Of a DNA stretch of 53,982 nt, positions 33,979 through 42,888 are shown one piece after another. The notes below the pieces were generated by a model, which saw only the letters and a program-made list of their open reading frames with translations, did no database searches and had not been told where the DNA came from. This DNA comes from Pseudomonadota bacterium (GTDB lineage Bacteria > Pseudomonadota > Alphaproteobacteria > SP197): contig JAQCLG010000003.1 of the NCBI GenBank assembly GCA_027592745.1, positions 1 through 53,982 of the forward strand, written 5' to 3'. Both the position numbers and the translations under genes were made by a program. How positions within the stretch are numbered: the stretch's first letter is position 1; the number at the start of each line of letters is the position of its first letter.

Positions 33979-35382
33979 TCAGCCCCGGCCGAAGCGGCGC
34001 CAGCGCAGGAGCAGGAGGCCGCCGGTGACGGCAAAACCCAGGGTCATGCCGATCCACAGGGCGTCGGGACCGCCGTCCAGGCGGAAGGCCATGAACCAGC
34101 CGGCAGGAATGCCGATCGCCAGAAAACCGACGGCCGACATGGCCATGGGCACCATCATGTCCTTGAAGCCGCGCAGGGCGCGCGAGAGGACGACCTCGCC
34201 GGCCTGGACGAGGAAGAAGAGGCCGGCTGCCCAGCGCATCTGGCGGACCAGGGCAAAGGCCTCCTCGTTGGCGGGATCGCCGGGGTCGAGCACGATGGCG
34301 GTGATCGCATCGGGCGCCAGGAAGAGGGCAAGGCTGACCGGCAGCACGACCAGGGTGACGGCACTGACGCCGAACCAGCCGGCGCGTACCGCGCCCTCCC
34401 TGCGCCGGCCGCCGAACTCCTGGGCGACGCGCACCGAAGCGCCGTGGCCAAATCCGATGGCAATGGAGCCGCTGAGCATCGCGACACCGGTCAAGACGCT
34501 GTGGGCGGCCAGCGCCGAAGCGCCGAAGAACCCCATGAAGAAGGTCGTCGCCTGCGACATCGAACCCTCGATGACACGCACTGTGGCAACCGGCAGGCCC
34601 AGGCGCAGGACCTGCTTCCACATCGCCGGGTCGAAGCCGAGCAGGTTGTGGAACGGCCCGAAGGCGGAAAGCTGGGGCTGGCGCAGGATGTAGGCCACCA
34701 TGACGGCAAGCTTGAGCCAGGAGACGATGGTCGTGGCAAGGCCGGCGCCGGCCACCCCCATCGCGGGCAGGCCGAGGAAGCCGAAGACCAGGACGATGTC
34801 GAGCACGAGGTTGGCCGGCACCGCCGCGATGGTGATCACCGTGATGACCACGGGACGCGAGAGGCCGGTGACAAGCTGGCGCAGCACCATGAACAGGAAG
34901 GTCGCGGGCAGGTGCCAGATCATCGCATGGAGGTACTGGCGTCCGATCTCGACGACCTCCGGGTCCTGCCCCGCGGCATCCAGCATGTCGGGCAGGAACC
35001 AGCCGAAGGCCATCCAGGGCAGGCTGATCGCCAGCGCCAGCCAGAGGCCAGTGCGCACCCCGGCGCCGACCTCCGACACGCGATCGGCGCCAAAGCCGTG
35101 GGCGACGATCACCGAGACGACGGTGAGCAGCGAAAAGCCGACATAGGTCGCTTCCCACATGATCGAACCGGCCAGGCCGACACCGCCCAGGGCCAGGGTG
35201 CCCAGGCGGCCGATCACCATGATGTCGGTGTAGTAGATGCCCAGTTCGACCAGGAAGGCCGCCAGCAGCGGCAGGGTGACCCGCTTCTGCAGGCGGATCT
35301 CGTCGCGCAGGTTGCCGGCAAACTCGGCCTTGAGCGGTTCCGTGGCGATGGCCTCAACCGCCCCGTGGCACGACCAGCGCAT
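33979..35382 (-). CDS. MATE-family efflux transporter
   Basis: A 467-residue transporter of the NorM/MATE type with about twelve membrane segments in two related halves (for example LPLLAAFLVELGIYYTDIMVIGRLGTLALGGVGLAGS, and later LGLPVATVRVIEGSMSQATTFFMGFFGASALAAHSV). These couple Na+ or H+ entry to export of cationic or aromatic compounds. The ATG at 35382 lies within the 3' end of the acyl-CoA synthetase gene (29-base overlap); the track start at 35412 is also possible. It is the last gene of the nine-gene minus-strand run and converges on the MITE-like element. Confidence 0.9.
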   Translation of the reverse strand: MRWSCHGAVEAIATEPLKAEFAGNLRDEIRLQKRVTLPLLAAFLVELGIYYTDIMVIGRLGTLALGGVGLAGSIMWEATYVGFSLLTVVSVIVAHGFGADRVSEVGAGVRTGLWLALAISLPWMAFGWFLPDMLDAAGQDPEVVEIGRQYLHAMIWHLPATFLFMVLRQLVTGLSRPVVITVITIAAVPANLVLDIVLVFGFLGLPAMGVAGAGLATTIVSWLKLAVMVAYILRQPQLSAFGPFHNLLGFDPAMWKQVLRLGLPVATVRVIEGSMSQATTFFMGFFGASALAAHSVLTGVAMLSGSIAIGFGHGASVRVAQEFGGRRREGAVRAGWFGVSAVTLVVLPVSLALFLAPDAITAIVLDPGDPANEEAFALVRQMRWAAGLFFLVQAGEVVLSRALRGFKDMMVPMAMSAVGFLAIGIPAGWFMAFRLDGGPDALWIGMTLGFAVTGGLLLLRWRRFGRG

Positions 35383-37447
35383 CGAGCGCGACGGCGCCGC
35401 GGGGCAGGACACGCAGGGGATTGACGTCCATCTCCGCGATCAGGTCGCCAAGGTCGGCCGCCAGACGGGAGAGCCCGACCACGGCATCGACGGCAGCGGC
35501 ACAGTCGAGCGGAGGCGCACCGCGCACGCCGTCGAGCAGGCGCGAGACGCGCAGGCCGGACAGCACCCGCTCGACCTCGTGGCGCGGGGCGGGGGCGACC
35601 AGGGTCGCCGAATCGCGCAGCACCTCGACCAGAATGCCGCCGGCGCCGACGACGACCATGGCGCCGAACTGCTGGTCGATGACGATGCCCGCGACCAGTT
35701 CGACACCCTCGCCGGCCATGGGCGCCACGATGGCACGCGGCCCCAGCCCGGCCTCGAGCGCCTGCCAGGCCGCCGCGACCTCCGCCTCGCTCTTCAGGTT
35801 GAGCTTCACGCCGCCGACGTCGGTCTTGTGCGCGATGCCCGCCATGGCGGTCTTCATCACCACCGGAAGGCCAAGATCGTGGGCAGCGGCGATCGCCTCG
35901 TCCCGGCTGGTGACGATGCGGTGGGGCATCGTGCCGATGCCGTAGTCGGCGAGCAGATCGAGCGCCTCGGCCTCGTCGAGCGGAACGCCCTGGCCGAGCC
36001 GAGCCCACCAGCGGGCGGCAGCGCCATGGGCCGCGGGCGGCTCCTGCCGGGGACGGCCGCGATGATCGCGGTAGGCCAATGCGTTGGCGACCGCCTTCAG
36101 GGCCGGCCCGGTGCCGTCGAGCACGGGGATGCCCTGGCGCGTCAGCGTGACGGCGAGTTCGCGATGATCGACGCCGGCATAGTTGGTCGCCAGGGCGACC
36201 GGCTTGGCCGTGGTCGCGGCGGCGGCGACGCAGGCATCGACGCAGGCGATGCTGTAGCTGTTGTGCTGGTTGGCATCGAGGAAGAAGACGCCGAGCGCGG
36301 TGTCGTCATCGGCCATCAGCGCGGCAAAGCAGTCGCGCATGATGCCGTCGTGGTCGCGCCCCGTGCCGAAGGCATCGCAGGGGTTTTCCGGCTCCAGGCC
36401 GAAGTCGAGACGGGCCTCCAGTTTCTGGCGGGTCGCCTCGCCGATCCGGGCAAAGGGCACGCCGGCCGCTTCGGCGGCATCGACCACCAGCTCCCGCTCG
36501 CCGCCGGAATCGTGGATCGTCGCCAGGCCGCCCGGGCCGATCCCGGCGGCGCGCTCCATCAGCAGCATCGAGGCCGCCAATTCGTCGAGGGAATCGGTGC
36601 GCAGGACGCCGTAGCGGCGGAAGAGCGCGTCATAGGCCGCATCGTCGCCGGCCAGGGCGCCCGAATGGCTGACGGCCATGCGCGCGGCGGTCTCGGTGCG
36701 CCCGACCTTGACCGCGACCACCGGCACGCCCCGCGCCTCGGCCTTCTGCAGCGCGGCAACGAACCCTTCGGGATTGCGCACGGTCTCGAGGAACAGGCCG
36801 ATCACGCGGGTCGATTCCAGTTCCAGCGCATAATCCATATAGTCGGCCACGGAGGTCGAAAGTTCGCGCCCGCAGGAGACCGCGAAGTTCAGCCCCAGGC
36901 GTTCGCTGCTGCCGGTGATGGCGCCGAACACCGAACCCGACTGGGCAAGGAAGGTGTTGCCGCCCGGCTGGCGGTCGGCGAAGGGATAGGAGTTGATGCG
37001 GATGGCGGCTTCGTAGTTGCAGTAGCCCATGCAGTTGCCGCCGTTGATCGGCAGGCCGGCCTCCATCGCCATGGCCGAGAGGCGGTCGGCCAGGCGCGGC
37101 GCTCCGCTTTCCTCGACGACGCAGCTGCCGAAGATGCTGGCGGCCCCGGCGCCGGCCTCGACGGCAAGGCGCAAGGCCTCCTCGATGCGCTCGTCGGAGA
37201 CCGCGAGCACCGCCAGGTCGACCTTCTGCGGCAGATCGGCGAGCGAGGCGTAGCAGGTCTGCCCGCCGATCTCGTCGTAACGCGGATTGACCGGATAGAC
37301 CGGGCCGTCGAAGGCGAGACCGGCCAGGGTCTCCATGATCGTCAGCCCGGTGCTGCCCTCACGGGGCGAAGCGCCGACGATGGCGACCGAACGGGGGGTG
37401 AGAAGCGGCGAAAGGCGATGCGCGATGCGGTGTCGTTGAACGGCCAC
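35354..37447 (-). CDS. NDP-forming acyl-CoA synthetase (acetate-CoA ligase, ADP-forming type)
   Basis: A 697-residue fused alpha-beta acyl-CoA synthetase. The CoA-binding Rossmann domain is at the start (PRSVAIVGASPREGSTGL), the ligase-CoA domains with the phosphohistidine in VSHSGALAGDDAAYD follow, and an ATP-grasp domain is C-terminal (LPVVMKTAMAGIAHKTDVGGVKLNL, IAEMDVNPLRVLP). It joins an acid to CoA with ATP/ADP turnover. I chose GTG at 37447 because GGGGGAACCA lies just before it; ATG at 37477 or 37492 would lengthen the N-terminus. Enzymes of this type are often seen with amide or carnitine catabolism, where they activate the acid released. Confidence 0.9.
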   Translation of the reverse strand: MAVQRHRIAHRLSPLLTPRSVAIVGASPREGSTGLTIMETLAGLAFDGPVYPVNPRYDEIGGQTCYASLADLPQKVDLAVLAVSDERIEEALRLAVEAGAGAASIFGSCVVEESGAPRLADRLSAMAMEAGLPINGGNCMGYCNYEAAIRINSYPFADRQPGGNTFLAQSGSVFGAITGSSERLGLNFAVSCGRELSTSVADYMDYALELESTRVIGLFLETVRNPEGFVAALQKAEARGVPVVAVKVGRTETAARMAVSHSGALAGDDAAYDALFRRYGVLRTDSLDELAASMLLMERAAGIGPGGLATIHDSGGERELVVDAAEAAGVPFARIGEATRQKLEARLDFGLEPENPCDAFGTGRDHDGIMRDCFAALMADDDTALGVFFLDANQHNSYSIACVDACVAAAATTAKPVALATNYAGVDHRELAVTLTRQGIPVLDGTGPALKAVANALAYRDHRGRPRQEPPAAHGAAARWWARLGQGVPLDEAEALDLLADYGIGTMPHRIVTSRDEAIAAAHDLGLPVVMKTAMAGIAHKTDVGGVKLNLKSEAEVAAAWQALEAGLGPRAIVAPMAGEGVELVAGIVIDQQFGAMVVVGAGGILVEVLRDSATLVAPAPRHEVERVLSGLRVSRLLDGVRGAPPLDCAAAVDAVVGLSRLAADLGDLIAEMDVNPLRVLPRGAVALDALVVPRGG

Positions 37448-37479
37448 TGGTTCCCCCGGTCTTGATGCCGGCAGCATCG

Positions 37480-38337
37480 TTAGGGGAGCCACGCCCTGTG
37501 TTCAAGTCGCTCCAGCACGAAAGCTTCCACATCCTTGCGCTCGATGCGGTTGAAACACGAACTCCACCAGTAGAAGTGCGGCTCCGGTTCGTCCCGGCAG
37601 AGGATGCCGTTGCCTTCCGTATCGCGCACCGTCACCACCGCGACGCCCTCCTTGGCGCCCAGGAACAGGGCATCGCCGGGCGGCGCATAGATGTCGCCCT
37701 CGAAGACGAAGGCCAGGGCGGACATGTCGCGGGCGCGTTCCAGGCGACCGCGCCACTTGTCGTATTCGACTTCCATCCAGGCGTAGTCGCCGCCCTCCTC
37801 CTCGAGCCAGGCAAAGCCGTAGCCGGGGGCGCTGACGACCGCCGAGTTGAACTTGGCGGGTGCCCGCTCGGCGGTGAGCAGGGCGGTGCTTGCCCCGCCC
37901 GAGTGGCCGAAGACGAAGATGTTGCGCGGCGGCACGCCGGCAGCGATCAGGCGATCGAGCACGACCTCGTTCTCCTGGGAGCGCGCCTTGCCCATGACGA
38001 AGCGGTCCTCGACCTCCTGGGTGCACAGGTAGAAGACGACGACCGGATGGCCGCCCAGCCCCTTGCGGCTCCAGTACTTCAGGAAGCCGGGCATGGTCCC
38101 GGGCTCGCAGTCCTGGAACTGCCCGCCCCAGTCGGTGCCGTGGTTGTAGATCACCACGATGGGCTCGGAGGGATCCGGCAGAACCGTGGCAATGCCCTGG
38201 CCGAGAGGACCGATCGCCGCGGTGCTGTTTTCCCCGGCAAAGAACTGCCCCATGGGTTCGAGCCTGCCGCCCTGCGAGGCGCAGGCCGCCAGCAGGGCAA
38301 GGGCGGCCGCGGCGATCAGGAACGGGCGGCTGAACAT
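37480..38337 (-). CDS. Lipoprotein with alpha/beta-hydrolase fold
   Basis: A 285-residue protein with a lipoprotein signal: MFSRPFLIAAAALALLAAC, with lipobox LAAC and the modified Cys at position 19, so it is exported and anchored to a membrane. The hydrolase fold shows NHGTDWGG (oxyanion side), GHSGGAST with the nucleophilic Ser, a possible acid in FEGDIYAP, and a late His in PEPHFYWW. Cysteines in the mature part could form disulfides (DCEPGTM, YLCTQE, ILCRDE, SSCFNRI). The substrate is unknown; esterase or peptidase action at the cell envelope is the natural guess. It lies between the sulfotransferase-like gene and the acyl-CoA synthetase. Confidence 0.88.
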   Translation of the reverse strand: MFSRPFLIAAAALALLAACASQGGRLEPMGQFFAGENSTAAIGPLGQGIATVLPDPSEPIVVIYNHGTDWGGQFQDCEPGTMPGFLKYWSRKGLGGHPVVVFYLCTQEVEDRFVMGKARSQENEVVLDRLIAAGVPPRNIFVFGHSGGASTALLTAERAPAKFNSAVVSAPGYGFAWLEEEGGDYAWMEVEYDKWRGRLERARDMSALAFVFEGDIYAPPGDALFLGAKEGVAVVTVRDTEGNGILCRDEPEPHFYWWSSCFNRIERKDVEAFVLERLEHRAWLP

Positions 38338-38403
38338 GGCATCTCTCCGACTGGCGCCGGTCCCGCCGACACCAGTCCTGATAACAAGGCCGGGCGGCCT
38401 TTG

Positions 38404-39237
38404 CTAGCCGGCTTGCCGGGAGGCGCGGCCCGCGGCCAGGCGCCACCCCGAGCGGTAGTAGGAAAGCCCCAGTTCCTCCGCGTCGAAGGCGAAACGGGCG
38501 ATCAGCCTGGCCAGCGCCTCCTTCTCGCGTTCGCCAAAGAAGTTCTGCGCCGTCTCGTTGCGCGGCGGCGGGCAGGCAACCGGCCGGGCCGGGGCCAGTT
38601 CCATGGCATCGAACAGGGCCTGGGCGCCGGCAGGCGCGGCGATGTCGCCGAGATCGACGCCGTGGAAACGGATGCCGGCGCGATCGGCCATCAGGTGGCG
38701 GTAGTAGGCGGCACGGGCGCGCATCTCGATGATGTACCAGAGCGCGCGGCCCGCCACACCCTGCGAGCGGAACGGCGAGGAATCGACGATCACGTTGGGA
38801 TAGGCGATGTCGAGGTAGAAGGCCCAGGCCAGCCCGTTGTTCACGAAATCGAAGCGGTTGTAGAAGCTCCACAGCGTCGCCAGCACGTCGCGCTGCAACA
38901 CGACGATCTCGACCGTGGCGCCCTTTTGTGTGAGCAGGCCGAGGTTCTCGATCAGGCCGGCCTTGGCAAGCAGGTGCGATGCCTCGGCATGGACCCGCCT
39001 GGGTCCGGCCAGATCGCGCGCCAGCTTGCGCCGCCAGAAGGCCTGGACCTTCTCGACGTTGCCGACGCTGTTGAAGACGGTGAAATCCGACAGGTCCGGG
39101 GTGACGACGCCGAAGTTCAGCCAGCCCGTGCGTTCGTGGAAGACCACGGCATCCTCGAGATTGCTCTCCAGCAGCTCGGCCAGATAGGCCGAACCGCTGC
39201 GACCGGTCGTGATCGTGAAGACGAAACGTTCGGCCAC
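38404..39237 (-). CDS. Sulfotransferase-fold protein
   Basis: A 277-residue protein with GTG start at 39237 (VAERFVFTITTGRSGSAYL), eight bases after the SDR stop. The track ORF extends upstream through the SDR in another frame. The 5'-phosphosulfate loop motif TTGRSGSAYLAELL is near the N-terminus. A 3'-phosphate-like strand (VEIVVLQRDVLATLWSFYNR) lies in the middle. These are features of PAPS-dependent sulfotransferases, although some members in bacteria may have other activities. The acceptor is unknown. It is in an operon with a DMFase paralog and an M81 peptidase. Confidence 0.8.
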   Translation of the reverse strand: MAERFVFTITTGRSGSAYLAELLESNLEDAVVFHERTGWLNFGVVTPDLSDFTVFNSVGNVEKVQAFWRRKLARDLAGPRRVHAEASHLLAKAGLIENLGLLTQKGATVEIVVLQRDVLATLWSFYNRFDFVNNGLAWAFYLDIAYPNVIVDSSPFRSQGVAGRALWYIIEMRARAAYYRHLMADRAGIRFHGVDLGDIAAPAGAQALFDAMELAPARPVACPPPRNETAQNFFGEREKEALARLIARFAFDAEELGLSYYRSGWRLAAGRASRQAG

Positions 39238-39245
39238 GGCCCCGC

Positions 39246-39995
39246 TCAGCGACCGCCGCTGACGTCGTAGCACATGCCGGTGCAGAACGAGGCTTCGTCG
39301 GAGGCAAGGAAGATCGCCATGGCGGCGATCTCGTCGGGCTGGCCGATGCGCTGCATGGGCGAGTTGTTGCGTGCCAGTTCCTTGACCTTGTCGAGGCCGA
39401 AGACGTTGCCCGAGAAGATGTCGGTCTCGACCACGCCGGGGCGCACGCAGGTCACGCGGATACCCTGGGGCCCGACCTCCTTGGCCAGGCCGAGCGTGAA
39501 GGAGTCCACCGCACCCTTGGAGGCCGTGTAGATGACGTCGCCGGGCAGGCCGCCGGTGCGTGCCGAGATCGAGCCGATGTTGACGATCGCGCCGCCCTTG
39601 CCGCCGCGCGCCGTCGACATGCGCCGGACCGCCTCGCGGCAGCTTGCCATGAGGCCCAGCGTGTTGACGTTGAAGACCTTGAGGAAGTTCTCCCAGGTCG
39701 TGTCGGCGAACTCGGCCTCGTGGTCGATGCCGGCATTGTTGATGACCGCATCGGGCGCGCCCCACTTGCCGTCGACCGCCTCGTACATCGCAACCAGTTC
39801 GCTCTCGACACCCTGGCTCGCCTTGAAGGTGAAGGCCTGCCCGCCCGCGGCCTCGACCGCTTTGGCGACCTCGGCGGCCTTGTCGGGCGAGCCGTTGTAG
39901 TTGACGCAGACGCGCCAGCCCCTGGCCCCGGCCTGGCGGGCGATGGCCGCCCCGATGCCGCGGCTGGCGCCGGTGACGATGATGGTCTTGCTCAT
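39246..39995 (-). CDS. Short-chain dehydrogenase/reductase (SDR)
   Basis: A 249-residue classical SDR of the FabG/glucose-dehydrogenase-like group. It carries VTGASRGIGAAIA, INNAGIDHEA, the catalytic Ser in VNIGSISARTGG, YxxxK in IYTASKGAV and PGVVETDIF. A cysteine-containing ending (FCTGMCYDVSGG) closes it. It starts 17 bases after the M81 gene. The polar NYNGSPDKAAE after strand 2 suits NADP. It could act on alcohol or ketone intermediates of the same pathway; substrate not identifiable. Confidence 0.93.
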   Translation of the reverse strand: MSKTIIVTGASRGIGAAIARQAGARGWRVCVNYNGSPDKAAEVAKAVEAAGGQAFTFKASQGVESELVAMYEAVDGKWGAPDAVINNAGIDHEAEFADTTWENFLKVFNVNTLGLMASCREAVRRMSTARGGKGGAIVNIGSISARTGGLPGDVIYTASKGAVDSFTLGLAKEVGPQGIRVTCVRPGVVETDIFSGNVFGLDKVKELARNNSPMQRIGQPDEIAAMAIFLASDEASFCTGMCYDVSGGR

Positions 39996-40012
39996 GACAT
40001 GCTCCGTTGGGT

Positions 40013-41515
40013 TCAGGCGCGGCGGTGCTCGGGGCCGTTGGGCTCCAGGCGGATGCCTTCGCGCAGATGGCGATAGTCCAGCCCGACCAGGCGGCAGGGA
40101 TGCTCGCCCGGCGATTCGACGACGATGGTGCGCGCCGCGATGGGATCGTAGTCGGCGCGGAAGTGGACGGTGCTTTTCACGACCAGGATCTTCTGCTCGG
40201 TGGGTTCGACGCCGATGTGGCGGAAGCAGGCCTGGTCGAGGTTCTGGAAGCGGCGGCTGGAGACCACGATGCGGACATCGCAATCGGCGCCGACCACCGA
40301 AAGCACCGCCATGGGACCGAGATGGGCCGTGGCGCCGCGATACATCTCGCCGGTGCAGGGAAAGATGCCGTCGCTCAGCGCCTCGACCTTGAAACGGGCG
40401 CGGAAGGGATGCTGGCCGGGCCGTCCCGACTTGCCGCCGAGCGGCGCATCGAACTCCGTGCCGATGCCCTGGGCATGGGCCTCGCGCGCCACCTCGGCGT
40501 CCCACAGCAGCCCGAGTGCGGCCTTGCACGCGTGGTTGCGCACGAGGGCCTCGAGCACGCCGACGGTGTCGGAGGTGCCGCCCGCACCCGGGTTGTCCTG
40601 GGCATCGGCCAGCACGATGGGACCCGATGGCGCGGCCATGGCCGCCTGCACGGCCTCGTCCTCCGACATCATGGCATTGTCGAAATCGCCCTCGGCCTCG
40701 ATGAAGGCGCCCATCAGCATGTCGACGGCGCGCTGCGCGACGGCGGGATCGGGATCGTAGGCGACCGCGGCAGGGCCGCATTCGAGAATGTCGGCGGGCG
40801 GGAAGGCCAGGGCTAGGTCGACGCAGGCGGTGCCTTCCAGCTCCAGCCCGGTCACCATGTCGTAGAACCCGCGGTTGGGCCGGGCGTCGGTCCACTGCGC
40901 GGTGAGCGGCACCAGGAACGGCGACTTGCGGAACCCCTTGGCCATCTTCTCGCCGGCCAGCAGACGCTGCAGCAGGCGATAGACGCGCTGGCCGGTCTGT
41001 TCCATGTCGACATGGGGATAGGTGCGGTAGATCGACATGGCGTCGGAAACTGCCACCATGCGCTCAGTGATGTTGGCATGGAGGTCGAGGCTGTTGACCA
41101 GCGGCACGCCGGAACCGATGACCTTGCGCACCCGCGCCAGCGTCTCACCCTCGCCGTCCTGGTGATGCTCGACCGCCATGGCGCCGTGCAGGTCGAGGAA
41201 GACCGCGTCGACGGGGCCGGCCTTCTGCAGTTCCTCGACCATCATGCCCGTGATGCGCTCGAAGGCATCCTCTGTCACGTAGGAGGAGGGTTCGGCCGAG
41301 GCCCAAGTCAGGGGCACCAGTTCGTGACCGTCGGCGCGGGCGGCCTCGATGAAACCCCAGAGGGCGAGGTTGATGCCGGCCACCGCATCGAGCAGCTCGG
41401 GGCCGCGCACCAGGCCCGGCCAGGCATCCTGCATCTCGAACTCCGCGAAACCCGCGTTGGTCGAGGCAAAGGTGTTGGTCTCGTGCTGGAAACCGCCGAC
41501 TGCGATGCGCGCCAT
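40013..41515 (-). CDS. M81 family metallopeptidase (MlrC-like)
   Basis: A 500-residue protein of the M81/MlrC family, known from microcystin-degrading sphingomonads where MlrC cuts a linear tetrapeptide, but common in other alphaproteobacteria with unknown substrates. Visible blocks are VGGFQHETNTFA at the start, LDLHGAM, SLDLHANITERM and YRTYPHVDMEQTG (metal-binding residues), and ADAQDNPGAGGTSDT. The length is standard. There is no signal peptide, so it is cytoplasmic. The operon position next to a DMFase-type amidohydrolase suggests it opens amide bonds in small cyclic or modified peptides (inference). Confidence 0.92.
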   Translation of the reverse strand: MARIAVGGFQHETNTFASTNAGFAEFEMQDAWPGLVRGPELLDAVAGINLALWGFIEAARADGHELVPLTWASAEPSSYVTEDAFERITGMMVEELQKAGPVDAVFLDLHGAMAVEHHQDGEGETLARVRKVIGSGVPLVNSLDLHANITERMVAVSDAMSIYRTYPHVDMEQTGQRVYRLLQRLLAGEKMAKGFRKSPFLVPLTAQWTDARPNRGFYDMVTGLELEGTACVDLALAFPPADILECGPAAVAYDPDPAVAQRAVDMLMGAFIEAEGDFDNAMMSEDEAVQAAMAAPSGPIVLADAQDNPGAGGTSDTVGVLEALVRNHACKAALGLLWDAEVAREAHAQGIGTEFDAPLGGKSGRPGQHPFRARFKVEALSDGIFPCTGEMYRGATAHLGPMAVLSVVGADCDVRIVVSSRRFQNLDQACFRHIGVEPTEQKILVVKSTVHFRADYDPIAARTIVVESPGEHPCRLVGLDYRHLREGIRLEPNGPEHRRA

Positions 41516-41607
41516 GAAATCCTCCCGTCAGGCGGCCGGATCGTCGCCCGACAGGCCGCCGCTGTCCATGACCGAAAGGCGTTGCGGCCTGCGCCGGCTT
41601 CCCGGCC

Positions 41608-42861
41608 TCAGGCCAGCGGTTCGAGGTTGGCGCCGTGGCGGATGCGCCGGCGCGCGCCCTCCTCTGCCTGCGCATCGCGCTGCGGTCCGGCGAGCGCGAC
41701 CATGCGTTCGGCGCGGAAGTTGCCGTAGACCGGTTCGGGTTCGCCCTCCAGGCCCAGGGCGCGGACGCGGGCCGGGTTCTCGATCTTGCGCGTGACGTGG
41801 TCGGCGTGCTGGGCGGCCAGCTCGTCGGCCGAGAAGGGTTCCAGGTGGATCGCGCCCGCCGCCGCGGCCTCGGCCACCAGCTTCTCGCCGGCCTTCGTGC
41901 GCGCGATGAAGAGGTTGGCGCCGCCAGCTTCCTCGTGGATCGGCTTGCCATCGACCATGACCCAGGAATCGGGACAGGAGACATCGGCCAGTTCGCCGAT
42001 CGCGTCCGGGCAGATCTTGCAGCGGAACTGGATGTCGTATTTCCAGGGCTTGCGCTCGTCGTACCAGACCTCGTCGTAGGAGAGGTCGAAGACGCGGCCG
42101 TCATGGGTTTCCGTATGGGTCGGGCCGGGCCAGCCGTTGCCGCGCCAACGGAAGACCGAGACCTCCTGCGCGGCGACGCCATGGTAACCCGCGACCTTGC
42201 GCGCGGTCTGTTCGGTCGGCAGGCCGCCGCAGAAGATGGTGATGAGGAAGGGCACCTGGGTTTCGACCCGGGCATCGATCCTGCCGAGATTGCGGATCGC
42301 GGCGACGTCGCAGGGTTTGGCCAGAACGGCAAAACGCAGGCCCTGGTCGAGCAGGTCCATGACATGGCGCAGCGGTGCCGCCGGGCCGTAGCGCGACTGC
42401 GCACCGGAGCGGACTTGCGCCGGCGTGCGGCTGACCAGGGCATCGGTCTCGAAGGGTTGTTCGGTCGAGGCGCGGACCTGGACCACGGCATCGACCTGGC
42501 CGGTTTCCAGCAGGTAGCAGCCCAGCGCGGTCATGGCGCCGCCGGCAGCCGAGGCAAATCGCAGGTCCTCGTCGGTCGACCAGCCCCGCGCCATGGTGCG
42601 GATCGGGCCCCAGATGTCGTGCATCTGCCCCTTGTCGGCGACCTGTTCGGGATCGGGTCCGGTGACGGTGATGCCGGGGCAGACGGCGCGGATCCTGTCC
42701 ATGGTCGCCTCGTCCAGCTCCTCGCGGACCTGCGGGCGCATCTGGGAGTAGGAGGTGAGCTGCATCTCGACCCGCTCGCGCCCGGCAATCGATTCGCACA
42801 GGCCGCAGGAGGCGCACAAGCCATGGGCGACGATGGTCTGGAGATCGGGAAACGCGGTCAT
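41608..42861 (-). CDS. Coenzyme F420 hydrogenase/dehydrogenase beta-subunit (FrhB) family protein
   Basis: A 417-residue flavo-iron-sulfur protein of the FrhB family. CASCGLCESI near the N-terminus and CKICPDAIGELADVSCPDSW in the C-terminal half supply cysteines for clusters; VLAKPCDVAAIRNL matches the flavin-binding region. In F420-producing archaea the family reduces F420, but many bacterial members use ferredoxin or other flavin partners. No F420 synthesis gene is present here. It lies 27 bases after DMFase paralog 4, and could supply electrons to a reductive or demethylating step. Confidence 0.88.
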   Translation of the reverse strand: MTAFPDLQTIVAHGLCASCGLCESIAGRERVEMQLTSYSQMRPQVREELDEATMDRIRAVCPGITVTGPDPEQVADKGQMHDIWGPIRTMARGWSTDEDLRFASAAGGAMTALGCYLLETGQVDAVVQVRASTEQPFETDALVSRTPAQVRSGAQSRYGPAAPLRHVMDLLDQGLRFAVLAKPCDVAAIRNLGRIDARVETQVPFLITIFCGGLPTEQTARKVAGYHGVAAQEVSVFRWRGNGWPGPTHTETHDGRVFDLSYDEVWYDERKPWKYDIQFRCKICPDAIGELADVSCPDSWVMVDGKPIHEEAGGANLFIARTKAGEKLVAEAAAAGAIHLEPFSADELAAQHADHVTRKIENPARVRALGLEGEPEPVYGNFRAERMVALAGPQRDAQAEEGARRRIRHGANLEPLA

Positions 42862-42888
42862 GGGGACTCTCAGGGCTGGCAGGCGCGA

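Noticed and set aside
35237-37465. 742-codon plus-strand ORF
   Set aside because: Antisense to the acyl-CoA synthetase; no recognisable domain.
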